Positions 1-9,722 of a stretch of 14,959 nt of DNA are shown one piece after another (the stretch's first letter is position 1; every line of letters begins with the position of its first letter). A program made the position numbers and the translations under genes. Location of the stretch: positions 1 through 14,959 of the forward strand of contig CABPSV020000242.1 of assembly GCA_902459845.2 (NCBI GenBank). The letters run 5' to 3'. The DNA is from Hepatocystis sp. ex Piliocolobus tephrosceles (Eukaryota > Apicomplexa > Aconoidasida > Haemosporida > Plasmodiidae). A model generated the notes under the pieces. That model made no database searches and was not told where the DNA came from. It saw only the letters and a list, made by a program, of their open reading frames with translations.

Positions 1-59
1 AAAAAAAAAAAAAAAACAAACAAAAAACAAATTAATTAAAATATATATATAGTAATGTT

Positions 60-134
60 GTATAGCAAAGATTTATAGCAATGATATATAGCAATGATGT
101 ATAGCAATGATGCATAGCAATGATGCATAGCAAT
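60..134. repeat. 13-bp minisatellite inside the presumed intron of the left-edge gene
   Basis: About five imperfect copies of TATAGCAATGATG, with the first copies diverged (TATAGCAAAGATT and ATATAGCAATGAT). The array lies between the donor at 223 and the A-run at 1-16, so it is intronic if the left-edge gene model is right. Confidence 0.7.
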
Positions 135-223
135 TTAATTGTATAAAGTAAAAAATAAAACGTATGAAAATACGAACCCAATTAAAACACCACTTGTATC
201 ACATATATGCTTCTTAGCCTTAC

Positions 224-298
224 TTCATTTATCCAAAATCGTGATAAAATTAAATAATTAATTACAAAATGTAATATTGAGATCGGCATGATAAACAT
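224..298 (-). CDS. Exon 1 (signal peptide) of a partial exported-protein gene, running off the left edge
   Basis: An ATG at 298-296, preceded in frame by a stop six codons upstream, opens 25 codons. They end at a strong donor, GTAAGG, at 223. The peptide MFIMPISILHFVINYLILSR followed by FWINE is hydrophobic and signal-like. Exon 1 of the gene at 2350-3501 is also exactly 25 codons, ends in phase 0 at GTAAGA, and shares F21-W22-x-N24. Both have AAAATGTAAAA beginning 16 bases before the ATG. The intron would cover 223 to beyond base 1, and the A-run at 1-16 would be its polypyrimidine tract, so exon 2 should begin just off the window. By analogy that exon should start with a PEXEL region. Seen: the ORF, donor and shared positions. 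Inferred: paralogy and export. Without the splice, the frame stops 13 codons later, giving only about 38 residues. Confidence 0.6.
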
Positions 299-619
299 GC
301 TTTTTTTACATTTTCAAACTCATTAAATAATTTTTTTTTTTTTTTCTTTTTTAGTTATGTAAAAAAATATAATTGTATCAGCCATTTCGACACCTGTTCT
401 ATATGACTATATATTTTATCTAGTTTATATATAAATATATAATTTCCTTATTTTTAATTCATATAGTTACATATAGATTGAAAAATAATATATTTCATTA
501 AAAATTATTGTTACATTAATATATTATAACTATTATAAATATTCATAAATAATTATAGTAATATATATTTTTGAAATGCATTAAATTATAGTTTATTTAT
601 TTTTATTTTTTTTTTTTAA

Positions 620-662
<43 letters not shown>

Positions 663-975
663 ATGGTGTCATATTATTTTCATTTATTAATTAAAAAAAA
701 GAAGAAAAAAAAAAAAATTATAATATTTTTATGGCGAATCAATATATATGGTAGATCAATTCTTTTCAATTATTTACAATTTTTTTTTTTTTTTAACTTT
801 TAAAACAGAAGTAGTTATGTGATATATATGCATGGGGGGAAAATTATAAATATATTAACTTATTTGATTATCACAATAATCAACATTATTACCAAAAATT
901 TAGTAAAACTTATAAAGTGCATAGTTTTATTTTAATGAAACATTTTATTTTAGATATAATAATATAGTAGAACAT

Positions 976-1028
<53 letters not shown>

Positions 1029-2349
1029 GTATATATAAATAAATAACCGTCACTAAAAAAAATATTTTTTTTTTAAATATTTAAGATTATATTGTAAATA
1101 AAAGTTTTTTTTTTTTTTATTATTACTACTACTGTTACCATCACTATTACCATTACATCCTTAGAATTAACGAAATTATAGTATATTCTGCTTTTTTTTT
1201 TTTTTTTTTATCATTAAACATAAACAAGTAGTGGTATAATAAAAAAAAAAATATATATATACTTAACTTAACCACAAATTAGCATTTTACCTTATTATAA
1301 TGTTAGTTTCATAAAAATATTATTATTTTTATATTGAAAAAGGTATTTGTATAATAAAATGCATTATAAGTAAAATCGTGTCAATTAAAAGAAAATAAAA
1401 AAAAAGTTAATAAAGGCATAATTGTTTAATTAAAACATTTAAAAAGGTTGAAAAATAGATATAGGTTTTATAAAAAAAGTTATTTTATTCATAAGTAATG
1501 AATCATAGTATAACACATTAAAAAAAAAAAAAAAAAAAAAAGAAACAACAACATAGTATAATTACAAGATTACAACACATATTATTTACAAAACATAATT
1601 AACAGGAATAATTAAATTCCTAATAATAACGAACCATAAAAAAATATTTTATTAAAAATAATTATTGTGCGCAGTTAACTATTTCAACATATATAGTATA
1701 TACTACACAACTCTGTGCACATGTATAAATTTGTATGTATTATAATCATAGTTTTATGTAACGTTATATAACAAAATTTGACTATTAATTTTATATGATA
1801 ATTTGCATTATTATCTGTACTTATTTATATCAAAAGCAGTTTCAAATAAAAAAAAAAAAAAAAAAAGTAAACAAATGATCATAATATATTAAGCTGTTTT
1901 ATATTTTATCAAAAAATATTATATAAAATTATTATATAAAACAATTAAAATACTTGTTCTTTTCAATGTGTTTTTACCTAATTAGTCATGTATGTGTGTT
2001 TTAAAAACGTTATTTTTTATTTTTTTTTTTTTATATTTTTTTTTTTATTATTATGCAATATTATTGTTGTAAATTTTTTTTGCTATGTAACACCATTGTC
2101 ATTAAATGCTATTGTCAATCTACTTTCTATACATATATACATATATATCAATCTCAATATATTAAGTATGATGAAAAGGTTATATTAACTAAATAACTCA
2201 TTTACACATACATCCCATTCCAGAACTCCCAAATTAAATATATTAAAATAGCAACATTATTTTTAATAAACAAATATTCCTATTTTATTTAATTCAAAAT
2301 TTTGCAGTAAAAAAAAAAATAAAAAACATTTCAACTTAAAAAGGTTGCA
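299..2349. other. Intergenic stretch without a supported gene
   Basis: Very A/T-rich sequence upstream of the left-edge gene and downstream of the 312-residue exported protein gene, both on the minus strand. It holds a (TA)n tract at about 622-656, an A48 run at 978-1025, many shorter A or T runs, and a small ATTAC/CATTAC-rich patch near 1120-1160. Short open frames here are low complexity and lack splice sites or flanking coding character. It should contain the promoter of the left-edge gene and the 3' UTR of the next gene. Confidence 0.6.
978..1025. repeat. A48 homopolymer
   Basis: Uninterrupted run of A in intergenic DNA. Homopolymers of this length tend to vary between isolates and are prone to sequencing error, so the length is approximate. 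Confidence 0.9.
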
Positions 2350-3501
2350 TTATGCATATTTTATTCTTCTTTTTTTAAGCAAGTGTTGAAACAAAATAAT
2401 AGACACAGCTGTTATAGGTAACAAAAACACTCCCAAATGATTTTCCATTATATTGTGGAACACTACATCATACGATATATGTTTTGCCAATTCAAAATAT
2501 GTCTTTCCATTTTTTAAAATTTTATAATATAACACTTTTTTTATTTTTTTATATTTTTTATACATATGTTCAACATTTATACAACTTCCTTGTTTATTTT
2601 TTTTTTGCTCATTTATAATATGATTTTTAATTTCTTTATATATTTTATATTGCTCAAAAGGATTTTCTTGATCTAAAAAACTCGTCAGATATTCACTTAC
2701 AATATGTTTTATTTCATCATCATATAACATATTATTTATTAAATCTATAAACTCATTTTTATTCTTAATTTGATCTATTATATTTTTATCTTCTATTATA
2801 CTATCATAATATAGTCTTTTTATTAATGAACGCATTTTTGTTACTTGCGTATTAAATAAATTATTAAGGAGTAATTGAATTTTTTCTTGCTCATAATTTA
2901 ATAATATGTTGGTTTCCGCTTCAATATATTTTGTTTTCTCAGTTAACAGTTTTTGCTTTAAATCTGTAATCGTTTTTTTTTCATCTTTTAATGCATTAGC
3001 CATTACCTGTTCCACATCTATAGCTTTTTCTTGTAATAAATTATGAAAAATCTCATCATGATTATATATTTTGTCTTTATTTGTTTTTAATTTTACGAAG
3101 TCGCACTCATTGGTTGCCACAAAATTTAATGAAGCATAATCATCATCGGTCAAGGAGTTAGACTGTGATAATATCCGTACGTTACATTTTCTCCACAACT
3201 CTTGAACTGCACCCTATAAAAAAAAAACATGGTATATATATACATACAACTATATACATACGACTATATACATACAACTATATACATACAACTATATAGA
3301 TACGACTATATACATACAACTATATACATACGACTATATACATACGACTATATACATACAACTATATACATACGACTATATACATACGACTATATACATA
3401 CAACTATATATATATATTAATCTTACTCCATTTTGCCAAAACAGTAATAAAATTGAATTGTGAATTGATAATAAAAATGGTACCAAAATAATAATTAACA
3501 T
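2350..3501 (-). CDS. PEXEL-containing exported protein with C-terminal membrane segment, two exons (312 aa)
   Basis: Exon 1 is 3427-3501, starting at the first ATG after an in-frame stop, and ends at donor GTAAGA (3426). Exon 2 is 2350-3213, after acceptor TTTTATAG. Both joins are phase 0. Exon 1 encodes a signal-like hydrophobic peptide, MLIIILVPFLLSIHNSILLL then FWQNG. PEXEL RILSQ follows at residues 38-42, close after the junction, which is the classical layout for Plasmodium proteins exported to the red cell after plasmepsin V cleavage. The body is helical and charged, with a likely coiled coil at about 80-150. Near the C-terminus lies a hydrophobic segment at about 286-300 (VFLLPITAVSIILF), then a basic tail KKRRIKYA. 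It may thus be anchored in the host membrane, the vacuole membrane or Maurer's-cleft-like structures. I do not recognise the family. Two-exon exported families with a membrane helix are candidates, but none was confirmed. Export is well supported; molecular function is unknown. Confidence 0.85.
3214..3426 (-). other. Intron of the 312-aa exported protein gene
   Basis: A 213-base intron with donor GTAAGA and acceptor TATAG preceded by a T10 tract. It consists mostly of a 14-bp tandem array. Both flanking exons are in phase 0. Confidence 0.8.
3241..3408. repeat. 14-bp minisatellite within the intron, 12 copies
   Basis: Twelve head-to-tail copies of TACATACRACTATA (R is A or G), with one copy reading TAGATACGACTATA. 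The unit length is not a multiple of three, yet all three phases happen to stay open on the plus strand, which makes a false Tyr/Ile/Thr-rich frame. It fills about four fifths of the intron. Confidence 0.95.
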
Positions 3502-3630
3502 GTTAATTTTACATTTTATAATTATTTAAATGATATCTTTTTAACATGTAAATGTGACAGCATAAAATAGTTTAATATTTTTTTAAATAAAGCTAAAAAT
3601 TTTTGTTAAAATATATTTATGTATATGCAA

Positions 3631-3634
<4 letters not shown>

Positions 3635-3678
<44 letters not shown>
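3635..3678. repeat. T44 homopolymer
   Basis: Uninterrupted run of T about 135 bases upstream of the start of the 312-aa exported protein gene. It probably falls in that gene's 5' UTR or promoter. The length is likely unstable. Confidence 0.9.
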
Positions 3679-3684
<6 letters not shown>

Positions 3685-4115
3685 TATAGTTATATATAAC
3701 TTAATTAAACATAAAAATTGTTTAAACAAAATAGAAGTACATAAAAATGATATAGTTCATATTTAAAAAACAGGATGATACACTTTTAAAGCAATATTTA
3801 AATAAAAATAGATTAAATAATAATATATGGTTCTTATACGAAAATTTTAAACATTACTTCATACATGCATGTACATATATATATTATAAATATATATTTA
3901 TATTATATTAAATTGTTTAATTTTTTAATGAAAAAAACATGCAACAGTTTTAAATGGCAAATTCATTCTATACATTTATTTTTTCAACTTAATTTTTTTT
4001 TATTTTTTCTATTTTAAGCACAAACGTATTAATATTATGACTATATATATATATAAAAAATCGCACAAGTATAATGACATGCATCTGGTACCTAACCAAA
4101 TTATAAACGCACCAA

Positions 4116-4220
4116 CATATATAACTTTGCTATATATAACTTTGCTATATATAACTTTGCTATATATAACTTTGCTATATATAACTTTGCTGTATATAAC
4201 TTTGCTATATACCACAATGC
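4116..4220. repeat. 15-bp minisatellite, six good copies and one degenerate copy
   Basis: Copies of TATATATAACTTTGC at 4116-4205 (first copy begins CA, sixth begins TG), followed by a diverged unit TATATACCACAATGC. Because the unit is 15 bp and stop-free, it creates open frames on both strands (YSKVI repeats on minus, YITLL on plus). I treat these as by-products: the flanks lack coding character and splice sites. Confidence 0.92.
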
Positions 4221-5201
4221 TTGTTCTAATTATAATATAAACATATACTAAACAAAAAATAATTTTTTTTTTTTTATAGATAAATAGAATATAAAATATA
4301 ATTTTATTTCATTTTTACATATTTATAACATTTTCATGCCAACTGTTGTTTAATTACAGAATTGTAATATATATTAATATAGTAGTTATAATTTTTTTTT
4401 TTTTTTTTCCTAATTTTTTTTTTTTTTTTTTTTTTTCGTTGAACTATGTTTATTAATCATTTTTATGCAAAAAATATTCATTTATAGTGCTTAAATAGTA
4501 TTGTGCAATTTACGTTTATTCTTATTTAACTTATTCATGCTTTAATTATTACATGTTTGTTATTTTATTTTTTTTTTTTTAGATTTATCTTTTTTTCATA
4601 ATAAACTGGTTGTAACAAAATACTTTATACATAATGCTGTATTAACATCAGTTATCTTAACATTATATTAATAACATTTCAAATAAGATATTACCTTTTA
4701 AATGAAAAAAAATTATAAACATTTTATAAAAATATATTTTTAATGAAAAAAAAAAAATATAAACTATAAATTTAAAAAGAACTTGATTATGTGTAATTTG
4801 CTATTGTTACATGCGGACGTTGTGACATATATATATATATCACTTTCAAACAAAAATGAAACCTTTATACTGAGCTTATTGCTTTTTTAGTTTTTTATCA
4901 CATTCTTACCGAACTGGTGCTACTTTGTTTATTTTATTTAAATAAAACAAATTGCTAATATTATTCAATAGTTACTGATTTAATATTATGAAAAAAAAAA
5001 AAAAAAAATTGAATAAAACAACATGGTTAATATTTTCTTTTTTTTTGTTCTTTTATAATGTTTACATTTTTCGAATTTAATTAAAAAAAATATGCGCATT
5101 CAGTATAATTTTATTACAAAAAATTAATATATATAAATTATATTCGTAACTAATGCATGTTCTTTTGTATACAAACATATATATATTTTTACAAGCTGAA
5201 T

Positions 5202-5204
<3 letters not shown>

Positions 5205-5252
<48 letters not shown>
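5205..5252. repeat. A48 homopolymer
   Basis: Uninterrupted A-run about 440 bases downstream of the Hsp40 stop codon. The length is likely variable. Confidence 0.9.
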
Positions 5253-5254
<2 letters not shown>

Positions 5255-5693
5255 TGTATGAAAAAACAGCTACAATTTAAAAAAAAACCAATAATATACG
5301 AAAGTAATAAAAAAATAAATAATTTAAATGTATATACAATAAATTAGTAACTTTAAATTGTGTAATATTTCATGTAATATCTGATAATATAAATAGTTTA
5401 TTGCTCAATACAACACATTTTGTAAAACTAAAATGTATCTTTCATTCGGCTATTACCAATTATTAGCACAATGTTTGCGCTTCAAATTAAAAAAAAAAAA
5501 AAATTTACATATATATATATATATATATATCTAAAAAGCTGTACATATAAAAAAAAAACATTTAAAATTATACACATAAAAATATGCACTTAAAAATATA
5601 TATACTTAAATATGTATACACTTGTACAATTACATTTTTATGCTGCATTTCTTTGGTATATTTTTTTTATTATTATAGCTTTGCACTTTTTTT

Positions 5694-6262
5694 CTAAAAT
5701 GTATTTTTAAAAATACTTCTGATTTTTGCTTTTGCTTTATTGCTTAATTTTTTTGGAAATAAAATGTTAAATTCGATAATTAAATCTCCTTTTATGTCTG
5801 GGTTTAAAAAATGGGGCATTCCTTCACCTTTAACAACCTTTTGAGTTTTAGGTGTAATTATATCATCTATTGTTATACGTATGTTTCTATTATCTAATGA
5901 TTTTATAACCAACTCAAAACCTGTTAATGCATCATCTAAAGTTATATTACATAAATATATTAAATCATTGTTAATTCTTCTAAAAAGATGATGCGGTTTT
6001 ACATATACTTTTATATTTAAATTCCTTGGTTTTTCTGTAGGAGAATTTTGGTTGCCTTGTCTAACATATGTAAATGTTGTACCATCTATGATTCCTGGTT
6101 TTATAACTATTTCAATTAGATGTTCTTCTTCATAAGCAATAAATGTCTTGTATCTTTTTCTTATAATTTTTACTTCTTTTACACATCCAGTGTATGCCTC
6201 TTCCAATGATATATCAAATGGCACATAACTTGTTATTTCTTTATAACTATAATTAGTTTCTG

Positions 6263-6302
<40 letters not shown>

Positions 6303-6836
6303 ATTTTTTCACTTATGTATAATGAACACATTATCATTTTAAATACTACCGCTTAATACAAATGTAAATACAATTTTAACTATTAATCTATTTTTTCTAT
6401 TACTAATATTTCAAATGACTGTATTGTATCGATTAAATGTGCAGTAGTAGAAATAAACTGTGTAAACAGCGAAAAGTTTTTACCAAAAATGTTCGTAAAA
6501 CTAGATTTTCTATTATTTCCAAAAAAACTACGTATGAATGACGATGGATCGAAATCACTATCAGAACTGTCATCATAAACACTGACGTTATCAGATAAAC
6601 CTGCTTTACCATATAAATCATATTTTCTTCTTTTTTCTGGATCAGACAAAACATTATACGCTTCACATAATTTTTTAAATTGTGTTTCCGCTTTTTTTTT
6701 ATCTTCTTCATTTAAGTGTTTATCTGGGTGCCACTTCATTGCTAATATTTTATATGATTTTTTTATTTCATTATCAGTGGCATCTCTTTCGAGTCCCATG
6801 AAGGTATAGTAGTCGTCGGAGTTCTAATAAAATGAT

Positions 6837-6884
<48 letters not shown>

Positions 6885-7490
6885 ACAAATAAACAACAAA
6901 TAAACAACAAATAAACAACAAATAAACAACAAATAAACAACAAATAAACAACAAATAAACAACAAAAAAACAACGTTGTCTATGTAAACAATAATAAAAA
7001 TATTAAAACTAATGCATGAACCTATGAAATTTTATAAAAATGTATACTCTTTTATATATTTTTAGTTTATTTATTTTTTTTGCAATGTACTATATAGTTA
7101 TTTTAATCTAACATGTGTTTTCGTTTTAAACTTTTTACTGCGTGTTGAATCACTGCCACTGTATTTTTCTGCTAATAATCGATCAACAATCGTGCTCTGT
7201 AGCCCATTTACACTTTTATCATGCCTTGTTCCATTTTTATTCTAAAAATTGTAAAATGTACAAATATTTTATACATTAATATGTGATGTATATATTAATA
7301 TTTTTTTATTCATGCGTGTATAAAAAAAACATACAATATTTGTTTTGTTTATTTTAATTAACAACATATTACAAGCATTTACATAATTTATTTCTTTACT
7401 TACATAACTATAACGTATTAGTAACGCAAGTAAAAACGTTAGGAAGTATAATTTGGTATACAATCTTATCAATTTTGATCTTTTAATCAT
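5694..7490 (-). CDS. Exported type II Hsp40 (DnaJ) co-chaperone, four exons (373 aa)
   Basis: Exons: 7404-7490 (signal-like MIKRSKLIRLYTKLYFLTFL then LALLIRYSY), 7113-7241, 6484-6823 and 5694-6259. The donors are GTAAGT, GTTAGA and GTAAAA, and the phases are 0, 0 and 1; the last join makes a GAA codon. PEXEL RLLAE is at residues 50-54. The J domain spans about 76-140, with HPD at 103-105 and the signature AYNVLSDPEKRRKYDLYG. A D/S/F-rich linker contains FDPSSFIRSFFG. The DnaJ C-terminal domain covers about 197-365 (SLEEAYTGC, KPGIIDGT, KPHHLFRR, ITLDDALTG, GEGMP, then IEFNILFPKKL). There is no CxxCxGxG zinc-finger region, hence type II. Family knowledge: it would stimulate Hsp70 ATPase activity, and exported Plasmodium relatives act in the host red cell with parasite or host Hsp70. 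The second donor is the weakest point; without it, exons 1 and 2 would encode a separate 76-residue product. The J and C-terminal assignments are firm. Confidence 0.9.
6260..6483 (-). other. Hsp40 intron 3 with a T39 polypyrimidine tract
   Basis: A 224-base intron with donor GTAAAAAC inside codon 186 and acceptor TTTTCAG. A run of 39 A on the plus strand (6263-6301) forms the polypyrimidine tract directly before the acceptor. Reading through this donor would add about 31 residues and a stop at 6383, losing the C-terminal domain. Confidence 0.8.
6824..7112 (-). other. Hsp40 intron 2 with homopolymer and 11-bp array
   Basis: A 289-base intron with a weak donor GTTAGA and acceptor TTTTATTAG. 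It contains A42 (plus strand 6841-6882) and an 11-bp array (6884-6971). Phase 0 on both sides joins codon His72 to Asn73, immediately before the J domain. Confidence 0.65.
6884..6971. repeat. 11-bp minisatellite, seven copies plus one degenerate copy
   Basis: Tandem AACAAATAAAC (7 perfect copies, 6884-6960), then AACAAAAAAAC. It lies wholly within Hsp40 intron 2. On the minus strand it makes a false Leu/Phe/Cys-rich open frame. Confidence 0.93.
7242..7403 (-). other. Hsp40 intron 1
   Basis: A 162-base intron with a consensus donor GTAAGT and acceptor AATTTTTAG, phase 0. It separates the signal-peptide exon from the short PEXEL exon, the usual layout of exported Plasmodium genes. Confidence 0.8.
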
Positions 7491-7810
7491 GTTGTACTTA
7501 TAATTTGTTTTATGTAGCACTAAACTTTTTAACAATAGTTAACTAAAAAATGACATGTATAAAATTAATTCTTAGATTAAAAATTTAGAAATTTTTAATA
7601 GTAATTTTTATATAATTATCAAACAAAATACAAAATATATGTTAACTTCCAAAATGGTAATAAATATATATGCTACATAATTAGTTAAAACAAAATAAAT
7701 TAAAAAAAATAAAAATTAGTTAAAAAAAATAAACATGAATTAAAAATAATAAAAATGAATTAAATATAATGAAAAATAAACAAAAATAAATAAAAATAAA
7801 TAAAAATTCA

Positions 7811-7970
7811 CATAAGTAAACAAAAACTAACATAAGTAAACAAAAACTAACATAAGTAAACAAAAACTAACATAAGTAAACAAAAACTAACATAAGTAAA
7901 CAAAAACTAACATAAGTAAACAAAAACTAACATAAGTAAACAAAAACTAACATAAGTAAACAAAAATTAA
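7811..7970. repeat. 20-bp tandem array, eight copies
   Basis: Eight head-to-tail copies of CATAAGTAAACAAAAACTAA, nearly perfect; the last reads CATAAGTAAACAAAAATTAA. It is flanked on the left by degenerate AAATAAAAATAAAT and AAATGAATTAAA units (about 7690-7810). It sits 321 bases upstream of the Hsp40 start codon, in its likely 5' UTR or promoter. Confidence 0.95.
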
Positions 7971-8698
7971 CAAAAATAAATAAATTGAATACTATGTAAC
8001 CAAACATAAAAATAATTTAGTACTCCATCAAAATATTTTTTAGGAGAGTTATAGTTTATATCTAATAATTATGCATTTATATATTACACTTTGTAATTTT
8101 TATTTCATAAGCAAATATTCTAAATCCAAAATAACATATATTATAAAATGTTTTTCAAATTTATTAACCATAAAAAATTAAATTCTTGGACTTTTTAAAT
8201 GAAAACTCTACTTCTTTCAATATTGTAAAACAAAAGCAAAAAAAAGCTATCCTAGTACCTATATATACATATAAATATATATATAAAATATATATTATTG
8301 ACTATGACGTTTTTTATTTCAAGATAAAATAAACATATAAAACTACTAAATAATTTTAAAAAAATTTAAATGACTAAAAAAAAAAATATATATGTCGTAA
8401 AAAAAAAATAATAATGTTTATACAAATAAACTAAAAACACTCTAATATATAATATACAAAAAAAAAAAGTAAAAAAAAATTGATTTATAGTATAAATATT
8501 TATACATATTTATAATTTTTTTTTTTTTTTATATAATCATGCCGAATATTAGTGCAAGCAACAATGTTTTAATACAACTGTATACGTTTTACTAATAATA
8601 GTTCAATAAATTGTAAAACTTTTTTTTTTTTTTTATTGCCTTATTTTCAAGCAGTAGGTATTATATATAGTTGCATGTTCTTATTTTTATTTATGCAT

Positions 8699-8748
8699 TT
8701 TTATTCATTCTTATTCATTCTTATTCATTTTTATTCATTTTTATTCAA
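8699..8748. repeat. 10-bp tandem repeat, five copies
   Basis: Five copies of TTATTCATTY, the last imperfect, running into a T-rich tract. It is non-coding, in the divergent intergenic region. Confidence 0.85.
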
Positions 8749-9600
8749 TTTTTTTTTTTTTTTTTTTTATTGTTTTTTATTTATTTGTTTTACTGTTTAA
8801 TAAAATTTAATCATTTTTACAACTACAAATATATAGAATTCGTTTAGAAACATAAAAAACATTTATGTTTTATGTTTATTATTAAATAAATTAATGTACA
8901 TTTATTTTTTATTTATTTAATTATTACATTCAGTTATCTGAAACAATCAGATTACATAATTTATGTTACCAAAATTGCTACAAAACAAAAAAACACACAA
9001 TATATACTATCATTTTATATGTTCTCACGTCACAAATAAAAATACAATATATAAACACATCAAATTAATTATTATTTTTTTTTTAGTTTTATTTAATTTT
9101 AATTTGCAGAATCATACCACCAGATGAAAAAAAAATTGTAAAAAGTATCTAATAAAATGTAGAACATTTTATAATATAGCTTTGAAAATATAAAATAACA
9201 AACAAATTACATGCCACCATTATATATATATTTTACGAGCTAATATAGATAATATTTAGAAAGTTCGTAATTGTGTTTTATACAATTCATCACTTGTTAT
9301 AGTTTTTTTTTTTTTTTTTTTTTTTTCTTTTTTTTTTTCTACAGAGACAACCATTTAGATCATTAACATAGCACAATTGTTTAAAAATATATAAACATAA
9401 AATAGTTGGAATAACTACAAATTATTTTTTTTTTTTCTTTCATCAATATTATAAAAATTGAAATAGAAACTTTTTTACCTTTTTGGCCATATATACTGAT
9501 TGTTTTACATTATGTAATGTCTTATAACATAAATCTTGACATAAATGCTGTAACTTTAGTCAATATATAACAACAGTTAATTAAATTTATATATCTATTT

Positions 9601-9722
9601 ACGCATTAGTAACGTCTTACAAATTACGCATTAGTAACTTCATACAAATTACGTATTAGTAACGTATTACGAATTACAAATTACACATTACGCATTACAC
9701 ATTACACATTACGCATTAATAA
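9601..9722. repeat. 25-bp tandem repeat grading into short ATTACRCA units, ending 15 bases before an ATG
   Basis: Three imperfect 25-bp copies starting ACGCATTAGTAACGTCTTAC (9601-9625, 9626-9650, 9651-9675) pass into a run of short ATTACACATTACGC-type units up to 9722. The array must be in the 5' UTR or core promoter of the plus-strand gene at 9738. Confidence 0.88.

Larger units (their letters stand above)
3502..5693. other. Intergenic stretch without a supported gene
   Basis: This 2.2 kb region lies between the start of the 312-aa exported protein gene and the stop of the Hsp40 gene, both on the minus strand. It holds a T44 run (3635-3678), a 15-bp minisatellite (4116-4220), T-runs near 4391-4436, an A48 run (5205-5252) and a TA tract (about 5510-5531). 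I looked for a further signal-peptide exon next to the 15-bp array and found none. GC rises slightly near 4805-4830 and 4855-4920, but no ORF with splice sites fits there. Promoter elements of the exported gene should lie at the left end. Confidence 0.6.

Noticed and set aside
1988..2188. 66-codon plus-strand frame with hydrophobic content
   Set aside because: It is driven by T-runs and TA-rich sequence (Phe, Tyr and Ile codons), with no splice sites or balanced composition.
3229..3420. 63-codon plus-strand frame rich in Tyr/Thr/Ile
   Set aside because: It is entirely the 14-bp minisatellite inside the intron of the minus-strand exported gene.
4009..4240. Repeat-bearing frames on both strands (YSKVI and YITLL repeats)
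   Set aside because: A stop-free 15-bp unit opens both strands by itself; flanks are not coding-like, and no signal exon or PEXEL is nearby.
4905..5000. Donor-like GGTAAGA on the minus strand near 4909 as a possible third signal exon
   Set aside because: No ATG-initiated hydrophobic frame leads into it; stops occur close upstream.
6433..6711. 92-codon minus-strand frame overlapping the J-domain exon
   Set aside because: It is an out-of-frame shadow of the Hsp40 exon; the J-domain frame is unambiguous.
6763..6965. Two minus-strand frames with poly-Phe and repeated LFVVYLLFICC
   Set aside because: They are translations of the A42 run and the 11-bp array in Hsp40 intron 2.
7269..7403. Continuation of the Hsp40 exon 1 frame past the GTAAGT donor
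   Set aside because: A consensus donor, an in-phase acceptor and a PEXEL in the next exon make splicing much more likely.
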